Positions 12,401 to 24,400 of a DNA stretch of 64,000 bases are shown piece by piece (the stretch's first letter is position 1; every line of letters begins with the position of its first letter). The position numbers and the translations under genes are program-made. The stretch comes from Diadema setosum. Lineage: Eukaryota; Echinodermata; Echinoidea; Diadematoida; Diadematidae. The DNA lies in assembly GCF_964275005.1 (NCBI RefSeq), contig NC_092700.1, positions 22,677,674 to 22,741,673 of the forward strand, written 5' to 3'. A model generated the notes under the pieces. That model saw nothing but the letters and a program-made list of their open reading frames with translations. It had not been told where the DNA came from and searched no databases.

Positions 12401-15400
12401 ATGAACTGCAAAAAGTTTGTGATAGGTGTGAAAGTAACAGACCACAAATGAATGCAAGTAAAACAAAATATATGATATTTTAGTCCTCCGGAATAAAGCT
12501 GTCATATAATGATATGACGATATACGCAGTTGGTAATGTTATTTCCAGAGTTGATTCAATTAATTTTCTTGGGGTTATTGCAGATGAGAGATAACCCTGG
12601 ATAAATCACATCAATTACATTCATGGCAAGATCATTGTACCTCGTTACTACCTCCTGGGATGATCTATAAGCTTTGCGTGATATTACCAAGGGAAACGAT
12701 ATCTATGTTACACAACGCCCTTGTCTTGCCTTTCCTATAGTACTGTTACTGTAACTTGGTATGGTCTGGAGCTACACTGAGCGTGACTTTAATCGTCTTA
12801 TTGTTCTTCAGAAAAAAAGCTATTCAATTGTGTACAAACTCTCATTATTTCGCTCATACTCCTCTTTTCAAGGACGTAGGCTGTTTATCCCTCAAAGATA
12901 GGATCTTTTATAGAACAGGAATGGTTTTATGTTTAAATATGTACATTTGATATTGCTGTGTATTTCTCATGATTATTTCAAAACGCATTCTACGAGTCCA
13001 AATTTTAATACACGTCATAAACAAAATTTTGTTTTGCCATTATGCCGATTTAGGATGAAATATAAGAACTCAGTGCAAAATAAAGGTGAAAAATATGGAT
13101 TTCATGCAATCTATTCTAAGTGCGTTGTGAGTTTAAATCTTTTTAAGCTGAAATTGAAACAATATCTTTTTGAATTTTATGATTAATTTTGTTTTATCAA
13201 TATATTGGAGCATTATACATTCAAGACGTTCTGTTTTGTGCTGCACTTGGGTATATTCTGTTTGTTTTACGTGTATCTTTGTCTTTAATTCAGTATCTCG
13301 TGTTATTATGTAACATTTTTGTATTTTCACGCCAATTTGTTTTTAAAGTACTTCTGTATAGGGAATCACAATCTTCAAGCCACTAGCTTTTTCGTGGTTT
13401 CCTGGGCATTTGACTATTGTACGTGTTTTTTTTTTTTTTTGGCTGTATTGCTTTTATGAAATCAATAAACTGAATTTGATTCAATTTAATTTAATGAATA
13501 CAACGAGCTATTAAAGAGGCATTCCAGACGATTTTCATAATTTCACATCATGGATGTAGTTCTTGATTAGAAAACCCAAAGCTCGGAAAAATCTTAAATT
13601 AATTACACTGAACAATGTCGAAGACATAAGAGCCTCAAATATTTCAGAAATCTAGCAATTGTTCACACGACGAGGTTGAGCTTGTATAGTTAGGGACGCA
13701 CTTGTAGTTAGCTAACCTCGAGGTTAGCTCGATGTTAAGAGCAACGAGATAGCTTATGGTAAGCGCTCTAACCACGAGTCGCGGGGGTCCCCACTCGAAA
13801 TTAAGCACCGTGTGGACACAAAAATTAACGCACTCAAAGGGGCAGGAGTTTAACCTCGACGTTTACTTACCTCGAGGTTAAGCTTCGCCGTGTGGACGCA
13901 CGTCGATGTTGGGAGATAGAGCTTAACCTCGCGGTTTCCTAACCGCGAGGTTAGGGCTTGCCGTGTGAACGTAACTAATACCGCTTGATTGACAAGTTCA
14001 CATGTGTAGAATCTTTGCATGCCATCTTCTTTTGTTCTGTTTCCTTGAGCCCCAACTCATGCATTTGTATGATGAGGCTGCCGTGTCATCATCCTTTTTC
14101 ATTGCAATTTGTTATTAATTTTGAAAACATTCTTATTCCACATTTCAATCACTATACATTTTTAGGCTCTTTATCAATTAAAATAATTGATAGTTGTTGA
14201 AAATCCTCCGGAAGTCTTCTGTAAGTGTGCAAATTTTCAGCTTGATCTGATAATTCATTTATTGTGGTTGCGGTAGAGCCTCCCTTCCTGCTTGACAAGA
14301 AAAGCCAGACCCATTGGCTCTTCACATTTACAGTCTGTATGAATATAATATGTATAAACATATATTACACATAGATGGTGTTCAAGTGGATGTGACGAAG
14401 GTCTATACCTTCAATGTGTTTACACGTGCTTGGTGGGTGTCTCCATCTGTCTTGTATGCTTTACTTCTCAAACCCAGACCAACATGACCAAGGTCAATGT
14501 GGTGTCGGTCATAATCTGACCTACAACTCGTCGTCGTTGATCAAGCAATGCCCAGAGAAGGAGTACAACGGCTTGCAGGTGCAGCTCCTTCCGAAGGAGA
14601 TCCCCGGTGTTAGCATCACAGCCGGGGCTCAAAAGATATCCTCCAACCACATCTGCCGCTTTCCTGGTAATAGCTACAAAGTGGAGCGTTACTGTGATGC
14701 ATGAAAGCAAAATGATACTGATGGATAATCGATAGAATGGCAGTGGTAGCGACTAAAAGGATTTAATCAATGTCAATTGTAATAGTAAAACGAACGAGAG
14801 TAGTGACTAGAATCACAAGGCAGTATTCCTTTGGTAGCTGCTGATCCCATAGTTCAAGGAACAGCCTTGTTGACATCGTAGAAAATTGCATTGGATACCT
14901 AGTGGATCGATGTCACTTCATAGATATATGAAAAAAAAAAATCCCTCTCACATTTTCATCGATGACGGTTTCAAAATAGTTCCTCAAATCAAAAGGGAAA
15001 CAATGCCCCCATCTCCATATTATGCACAAAACCCCCCCCCCCCTCTCTCCCTTACACACGGGCAAAGACAAAGCCATGCCCCCTCCAAGTACGAGCCTGA
15101 GCGAGCTATATTTTCATTGGATAAAGCGTTTTATAAAATTATGATGATATTGATAGTAATGATAGTGATAAAAGATAGTCGTGACTAACATAATAATGAG
15201 AATGGCAATGAATAGTCAAATCGTTTGGTTTAGTAAGGTCTTGGGCTGACTGACACGAGAAAAACGAAACAGATATTTCGAGCATCTTCTCCCCTTCATT
15301 TATTATGTTTTCTACACATGGAGACTGCCTGGTGAATCCTTGCATACATGGACGCTGTGAAGAGACCATTAGGGGCTCCATCTGTCACTGCCCACCGGAG

Positions 15401-18400
15401 TTCACCGGACACCGCTGCGAAGTTCGTGAGTTGACTTTCTATAAAAGTAGCAGGGTCAAAAGATGACTCTTAATCGCCATTACAACAATACATGCTCCCT
15501 ATGTTCAGGTTACTTAACGTCAGGGCGGATAAACAGCACCAACATTTGGGGGAGATGATCCCTCAAGACCTATACTCCTTGATATTAGGGTAAGAGACCT
15601 CTGATTTTCTTTTTTATGGTATAAGATAATGTTGATTTTTGCTGGTATGAAAATGTCGGAAATTTCGCGAGGAGATAATTCGTGAAAGAATAATGCGCGC
15701 AAATCTTCACAATGCATTGAAATACTAACACTGTTCCATGGTCCTGTTGCTCAGAAGAAAAATATATGACTGTAAATACGGGATTATAATGCTTAAAAAA
15801 TAATTATGTCAATGCACTGATAGTAAGCAAATAATCAACGTTGGTGAAGGTGATGGGACAAACTATCACTTCCGAGGCGATCTGGATGTAGCTATCTTTC
15901 CGAAGCGCAGCTGAGGAAAGATAGCGTACACATTCAAATCGCCGAGGAAGTGATAGTTTGTCTCATTGCCTGAAACTAAAAGTTGATTATTTGCTTTATA
16001 TTCCACATCTAGGGTCCTAGACATTCCCATTTCATTCCAGAATCTAACGTTATATCTGAAACCGTAGCTGTCTTTCATCCTTAGCTTAGGGGTATAAAGT
16101 ACAGAATACACTGTACCGGCAACCAATCACGGAGAGCGCAAATCGCTCTGAAAAGAGCGTACGCTTGCCGATACACAAGAGAGAATAGCAACTGTAAATA
16201 TTAATCCGCTCTGCGATACGGTCCGTGATTCGGCTGAGAGTGTGGTATTCATACGTGGTTTTCGGGGGTTTCGGGGCGGCTTGTGTAGGCTATAAACGAC
16301 GTAACGTAACTAGCAATACGACAAGGATCTACGTTAACGTAATATCCCTATTTTACAAATACATGTAGTTTACTTACCAATCATGTTGTTGCTAAAACGA
16401 TGTCCAACGTGGTCGTTAGAATTCTAGTTGTAAATGTGACCCGCTACAACATAAAGGTCCTAAAGTCGCGCACGGTCGAAGCCGTGAAAATCGAGTTTGA
16501 AGTCAGAGTATTAAAATTGGTCAAAACTTACGATTTTCTGATTTTGATATATTATTGGAGTCTAACATGTCTTCTATCATCTGTCGAAGTTTTGAAGCAA
16601 AATGATCAAAGGAAAGACCAAAAACTAGCGTTTTTCTGAACGATGTTTTTTGGCGTTTCAACGAAGCAGAAACTGGTTCGAAAATTTGGATTGAGCGCCA
16701 CAGATAGGTTCCGCCCCTAACAACGACCAGAGTGATCTCATTGGTCAGTTTGCTGCTTGCTGCTAACCGAAGCGTGAAGTTCGCACACTGCCCAGTCGAC
16801 TGGTGCGTGTGGGCGGGGTGTGCTATGCTCAGCCGCTTCTCACATCCTGGTCACTGATTGGTTGGTGAGGAGACCGCCGACGCTGATGTGCTTGAATGAA
16901 CTCTTCGGGGGTTGCTAGGGCTTACCTTCTATTGTCCAGAGGTGAAAACTGACTTGCGTGTCCCTGATCGCGATTGCGTCGAAAGGAAGACTTTTAGGGC
17001 GCTTTTCTCGAAACAGTGATTTTCCAGACGCCCCGACATGCTCTCTTTTAAACATTGATATCTCCGCAGCTGATTATTGTTATAAAATATGTTATATATC
17101 AATTTAAAGTAGGAAGATTAGGGGATTATATCATGCAATTTTCAAATAATCGACATTGCCCGACTTTAGGATCATTTTGTTGTAGCGGGTCACAAATGTT
17201 CACAACGCCGTTGTTAAACTGAAATGTCGCATTTCTGTTCTGGTTCTGAACTTGCACATTTCTGTTCTCAACCGGAGTCTGAGCAACGAACAATTCTGGG
17301 TTATCCACTGCAGCTAGCAAACGTTCCACTTGACTGTTTGAAATATCCAAAAAGTCATCAATATCATCATCAATATTACCACTACTATTACTAACTTCAG
17401 CAGTTTGTTGTGTTTGGTTTTGTGTGCATCGCTGGTCTTGCTGGCCGTGATGAGATGGACCTGGCTCTTGTTGTGCATGGCCAAGTGCATTAGATATTGT
17501 TTCACTCATTTTCATTTTTTGTTGGTCGCTCGTTTGCGCGGTATGTTTGATGCTTGTTTCAGATCTATGCCCTGAAACAGTCATTATATCCCTTGAAGGA
17601 AAACCGGCATGATCAAGAGTGGTAACTAATGGATGTTGCTCTTAAACAGTGATTAGTGTAGTCAGTCGAGCATCCTGCTTCCCTGCTAATCGTCTTCATC
17701 ATACTTCCAAGAGTGTGAATTCCAACTCAAGGTCCATCACCATATCGTCCAGCTCCTTTCGGTTTTTGCCAAAGAAATGGCGATTTGGGATTTAGTTTAG
17801 ATTTGTATTTCAGGAGTGTTTCCACAAGGCACCTACTACTCCCAGGTATTTCGAACATACGTCCTCCTTGGCTGTTCGAGTCGTCGTCAGGGTGATTCTT
17901 TGTAGCAGTTAGCTTTGTCGACGATGCGAAAATACCGGTGACCATTTTGTTCACTAAGAATAAAGTCATCAGCCTTCATATCATGCAAATTTTCTTCTCC
18001 TCGGTTAGCAAAATGGGTCATAATATCCACAAATACTTTACGCTGTAATCCACGCGGAGTGTCCAAGTCCAGACTGTTTTGAATTTTGTTCATGTCGGTT
18101 TCACTAACAGTTTTGTGATGTTTTACGCTAGCTTTTCCTTCCACTTTGAGCTTCCGAAGAACAGTTTTAAACACACGACCCGATTTCGCAAAATTGGTGT
18201 CCTTGATAATGTCGATGTCTCGCAAATTCAGAAAATACTTCTGCAAACCATACCGCAAGGCTTGCATGGATTTTTTCCGGTACAACTCGCCACTAACGCT
18301 ACGCGATTTCACACCCGCGTAGAACTTTCCAAGAAGCTGATCCAACGTTTTCAAGTCGATGTCCGCGAGCTGGTCGAAATCAACGTCCCCTAGAGCACCA

Positions 18401-21400
18401 CAAAAATCCTTAAATATTCCGAGACTAAACTTCAACTGTCGTTTCGTATTCTTGCTTTCACTGTCCTGCAGCAAGTCATCAATTTCAGCTTCGCTAAGCA
18501 GGCCAAATCTGGGGATTTCTGCGGCCATTTTGTTGATTGAGCTACGATCGACGCGATGCTAAACAATACGTACAGTATAGGCCCTATGTGCTACGTTTCT
18601 AATACGTACCTACGTGTATTAGTACGGTACGCGGTACTACTTTAGAGACCATGGGCGATGCGCGTAGCTGATCGCGCACAGCTGCGGCACCTAAGTAAAA
18701 GTGCGTTGCACTGTGTACTATCAAGTGACCTAGGTCACATGATAGTCCACAGTGCAACGCACTTTTATTTCGCGCGTACTCGTCTTACGTTAGGACTGTG
18801 TGGACTGTGTGGAGATCAGCGAAACAAAAGGGCCTATCAACATAGAGCGGCCGTGATAAGGCAAAGGAACGTAACTCAAAATTTGGGCATTTTTAGTTAT
18901 GAGCATATGGCTCCTAAATAAAATGCGCTCTTTTAAATGGTGAAAGTCTCAATTCTCAAATGTTTACCATTTCAGAGATAAAAAGCGTATCTTACCCACC
19001 TTTTTCACAACTTTGCCGTTTCCAGCTAGGCAAAACAACGTAACCTGAGATACGTATAGAAATGACAAAGAAAGCATTTTCGCTGTTACGGCAAATGAAC
19101 GTATCTTTACATACACTGTTTTTTCATGGTGGTTTCTCAAGAAAAAAGAAGGAAATTGCGACGCCAAAAGAACGTATGTCATCATACAGCGCTTTGCTGT
19201 GTAAAATCAGGGCCATGCGCGCTACAGTCAGCACGGCAAAACAACGTATCAACATCGTGGCCATCACAACACACGCTGCACTGCATAACTCTATGTGTTA
19301 GACCTACGGCTACGTGCTGCAGATCCATTTCAGCCGCGGCAGTGAGTGTATTGTAGTGCCGCCGCTGCCCTGCCGCACCGCTTTCTCGCTTGCGACAACA
19401 GCTTAAGCAGAGTTACACCGTCTGGTTGACTGGCAGGCAAGCTTTGCTGCAGTGTGAAACATGAAGTCATGCCCGTTGTTCTGTTTTGCAGTCATGGAAT
19501 GGATATTCTCCTGAACAGCTAATGCTACCACAAAGAAAATCAGCGGTAACACCGGTAAGTTTTATGGGTTTTTTGTCAGGTCTAAGTTTGATCTAGCCCG
19601 ACCAGACGCCGTGCGAAGTACGGCGATTGGGCTGTACAGACTGGACGACAGTACGCTTTGCTAGTAGGGTCCAGTACCTTCGATAATAGTTTTCACTAAG
19701 ATTTAAGAACTCGATGAGTAAAAAAAAAAAATAAACAAAAAACACAGCAAGCTATGAAGATAAAGAGCAAACTTAGAGCTATGAGTATGACAGCCTTTCC
19801 TTTCGGTGGGCTTGCCAAAACGTGGCTCATTGGTGTGGTTGTGGTTGTGGTTCTACTAATGTAATAATGACTATGTAAATGTAGGATACTTGTAGTAGTA
19901 CTACTACTAGTGGTCTAGTAGAAGTAGTGACTCTCAAAAGAATTTTACCTATGCGCAAATACATTGAGTGGACCCTAATATACTGTTATGATCATCGACT
20001 TGACGTCTTCTACCTCAAATTCAGTTTTCGTCTAAAAGTCTAAAAAAGTAACAGCTTTATAGTAAACAGTAATATTTTCGACTTCAAGCTAATGACAATA
20101 AAGCTTGATACTGATGAATTCCATTTAGTCTTCAGTGGCAACATGAACTGATGGAAGACGATATGTTCTAATAATGACATTAACATCATTACTTTAGCAA
20201 GAAAAGTAAGGACAACAAAATTTGTTGTCAGTACTTGTGTTTAACCAAAGATGTAGCCAAACATTATTTAATAATGTTTGGGCTACATCTTTGATTAAAC
20301 ACAAGTACTGAAGTAGTCTTAGATCTTGTTTGTTATTTCTTGAAAGAATGAAGAATGTGATTGTGGTGTTTTCATACATACAGGAATTTATCCACTTAAA
20401 ATAAGCCTAAAAAAATAAAGTCATATTAAATGGTACTCTGTACCTGCTAACTATGGAAGCCTGATTTATATTTTTTCTTTTTTCTTTTGTATTCTTGGTG
20501 CAATTTTAGTCAGCTGTACATATTCTTTAAAACATTTTTTTTTTCATTTCGATAAAAAAAAAATGCATTGTAGCCATGGTAGATCCTATACATGTTATAC
20601 GTTCCACCCCTCCCCATAACAATGTTGAGGGCAAAAGCTCATGGAATTCAAATATCTATTCTTAAGTTACGTGGTTTTAAGTACTATGGAAAGTTCAAAT
20701 ATTCAGACCCGATCGTCTACTTTAGATGATATTAACATTCGTGTTGAAATACATATTTGCATGTCTCTCTTTTCAGTGTCAACACCAACCGCCAGCCTAG
20801 ACCAGCACAGAAAAGGAATGCAGTGTATCAAGTACAATAAAAGGTACAAGTTGAATAATCACCTATTAATTCATACAACAAAAGTAGAAGAAGGGGGAAG
20901 AAATGAATCCCACCTTTGTCATTATCACTGGCGACACAAGCCGGCATTTGGAAAAATCATAAAAGAAAAAAAAATAAAAGACGGCAAAATCCATGATGAT
21001 GACTCTCTGATAATTTGAGAATACCACATTTCACAGTTCATTCCTTAGCAATGAAAAAAAAAAGTAATATGAAATGAAAACTGACGAAATAGTCACCATT
21101 CTCTCTCAAAAATAAACACACAGCATTGTATATCCTCAAGGGGTATTTGTATGATGTTGAATAATATATATTGTGAGTGTATTTCGATATTAAATACTCA
21201 TTCTCATTTCCTTTGCTTTTTTTTTTTTGGGAGGGGAAGGGGGTCTGTGAGAGAGGATTTGTTACACACAATCATGTCTAATGAAGAATTTAATCACATG
21301 ATATAACTAAAGCAGAGTTGAAATTCACTGTCTTTTACGGAAAGAGTGCCTTATTTTGTAGTAATTATTCTCTTCCATTTCTTTTACATTTTCCTGCAGT

Positions 21401-24400
21401 GGTCTACCGAGCAGTTCGAAAGCAGAGAAAAGAACAACTACACAGATTTCAGAACAGCTGTGCACGCCCGTCAGAATCTCATGAAAGATGGAGTGGATTG
21501 TGCACTAGATCAGTCAACTCTAGAAGAAAAATAATAACACTCGGATTGTTTATATAGGATCAGGTAAATCTTTCACAGTTAGATTAAGAACTCGCAAAAC
21601 TCAACTGTGAAGTGTTAATGACTATTCTCACGTTATGAAGGCACAAGAAAGATTTTTTTTTTTTTTTATATTGATATGAAACTAAAGGTTCTATTTCGAA
21701 AAAAAAAATATGATGAGGGCTTATTGCCCTTTGAAATGATGACTATCAACTTTAGGTAAAACTATCACTTGTTCATATCAAATATTGTTGTAAATGCTTG
21801 CCCTCAAAATCAATATCATGTCGATTGAAACATGTCAACTTATTTCAGAAAACCACGGAAATAGTAACCTTATTTCCTGCAAAATTTTCATATCTTATTT
21901 TGAGCCTAATCCCTCCGGGAGCTCTCAGACAACGCAGATGTAAATTGCAGCACAGCAAATCGCTGTTGTGATGAGACGTTTATTGAAATGTGTTTAAAGT
22001 GAATACTGTTGCAAATTTTCCCTTCGTTTAAGCTGCCTAATGATTGTTCTTTACCCAAGTATTTACTTCTTACTACACTTGATCTTCAACAACAGTAAGG
22101 ATTAAAAATGTTATGTGTGCTATTTACAATTTGTAATTTGTAGATGTTCTGGTCTTCCAAGGTAAAAATTGATGCGAAGGTCTGATATGGTAATAGTATA
22201 ATTAATCTCCAGAAAAAAACAACAACAACAATTATGTTCTGTTGAAAATTTTGTTCCCAGGGTTTTGTTCAACTGTGGTACGTATGTAAGCTAATAACTT
22301 TACTCTGGAAGTAAATGACATTTTTTTTTTTCTATTTCTAATTAACCATCATGTTAATGTTTAGTTACTGCTGATTTGCTTTCAATGTGATAAAAGCATA
22401 ATGGCATACCAAACTCTCTCTTAAATTTTAAGAAGAAAGCGTAGATATCTATGTCATATTTTTAGAACTTGCAAATAATCGAATGATTTTTGTAATGCTG
22501 TTATCTTTGAGAAACAGATGTACACACATTTTTCCCTATAAACCTTTCAGAAGATGTAAATCAGTCTCTGCATCTACATTTCTGTCATGTCTTTCTCAAA
22601 GTTATTCTACTGAGAGAATGTTTGCAACTCTGACAAGTCTGAGGTGTGTGTGTGTGTGTGTGTGTGTTTTGTGTGTTTTTGTACTTGCTTGGTTGTGTGT
22701 GTGCGTGTGTGTGTGTGTGTGTGGTCAAGTTACACCTAAAAACATTAAAACCTGGATTCATGCATTGTTATTATTGTTGTTGTTCAAAGAATTGAGGCAT
22801 ATTATCATTAGAAGTTTTATCAACCAAACATTAACAACTTATAACGATAAACAAAGTACACAATATCATTCTTTCTGTTCAAATCCTTTCATCTCAATGG
22901 AACGTGTATAAATAAATAAATCAAAGAAAAGATAGAAATTAAAAAAGGAGTCTCAATATTAACACATTAAATGCGTGTATGTCTCTTTGAAACGAAGTGT
23001 ATGTACAGATGTCTATACAATTTTTTTAATACCCATTTTATTTTATTTTTTTGCCAGTTCTCAAACAGTCCATTTTACAGACTTTACCCAAACTCGTACT
23101 TTAGTTGTCGATATTAATCCAAATCCATGTTTTTGCTAAAACAACATGAATGATAAACCAAATATAATTATGTTCCCAATGAAAAATCTTACATCAAGGG
23201 ATAAAAAACATACACTTAAAGATAATAAAAACGAATGGACATCTCAATAAACTATAAACTGTATATGCAAATGAAGTAAAACAAAAATGAAAGGTAATTG
23301 GTAGATAACAACTAATTACATTTTAGCACATACTCGGTAAGTTTTCAGAAAAAAAAAAACATGAATGTTCTCTTGCATCGATAATTTTGCAAGCTACTGT
23401 GTTTTACTATTCTTAATATATATTTAAACACATATAACGGGACTTTTATTATCCAGTTAACAAAATTGTCAAATAAACAAATGATAGAGATTGTTGCCAT
23501 TGAGTCGGGATACGTCATTCTGCCTAATTACATTGATGAAAGGATTAAGGCGCAGATATTTGTAAGTCGAGATACGTTCTTTTGGCATACTAAAGTGGCT
23601 TCGCGGGAGAATGCTTACGCGCCGTAAGTCAGGATACGTTCTTTTGCCTAATTGATATGTTGCCGCGTGAGGATTCTCGCACAACGTAAGTAAGGATACG
23701 CTCTTTTGGCAAACTAGAATTACTCATAAGCACAGTGCTGTGATTCGCTAAAATGCTGTATCTATTCTAAACATGGCAATTACTCTAAAACGGGAAGTCC
23801 TATTTTACTGAAATTTTATCGAGATATTCTTTATTAATGCCTAAGAAACTTCGCTGCTTCAAAAGTGTTTTACTCTTATGACGGAAAAATGGGAACCAAT
23901 TGAATTTTCAAACTCGTTTTTCTCAGAACATGATATTCTGAGTTACGTTGTTTTGCCTTATTACGGCCGAGAGTGTAACGAACTTTTCTTCTCAGGTGAT
24001 GTGATGGGCAAAATTACGCTTCATCACGTGATCAGCTCTGGACCAATCCTATTGCAACATTCTTAGTATGTGGAATATAATAATCACTATTTCCCATAGA
24101 GGGTAGTGTTACTATAATTGTATGCAGTAAACGCTTTGCTAGCATGGTGATATCCGTTTGTTGTTCATCGTGTATGACTTCAGTGAACCTATGTAGGCCT
24201 AGACATCGTTCTCAACTGTCATGACCCTATTATGGTTAGTGTTTCCTATTGAACAGCAGCCCCGTCGGCAGAGATGACCGTGAGGCCCGCTACAGAAGAG
24301 GTTGAAGACTATCCTACCACGTCGAGCTTGACGGAAGAAAACACACCCTTCGATTTTAAACAGTCATCCTCAGCACCTTTCTCTTCTCCTTTTCCCTCTC

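Larger units (their letters stand above)
18848..23972. mobile_element. Putative 5.1-kb transposon with inverted subterminal motif arrays
   Basis: Five copies of a GGCAAAAGAACGTATC-like motif lie on the + strand at about 18860, 19029, 19090, 19163 and 19235, and five on the - strand at about 23509, 23568, 23630, 23690 and 23942. The outermost copies extend into matching inverted ends: CGGCCGTGATAAGGCAAAG on the left and CGGCCGTAATAAGGCAAAA from the right, followed on both sides by AACGTAACTCA. Inverted subterminal repeats of this kind are typical transposase-binding sites. No transposase is recognised inside; two weak candidate exons lie at 19492-19554 and 21400-21534. The exact termini and target duplication are not determined. 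Confidence 0.5.

Noticed and set aside
15866-16126. - strand frame of 86 codons
   Set aside because: Runs through a hairpin and has no recognised domain or splice context.
20641-21018. Frame with CIKYNKRYKLNNHLLIHTT, like a C2H2 finger
   Set aside because: The second Cys of the CxxC pair is absent, no other finger is near, and the acceptor-defined frame soon meets a stop. Possibly a very old finger relic.
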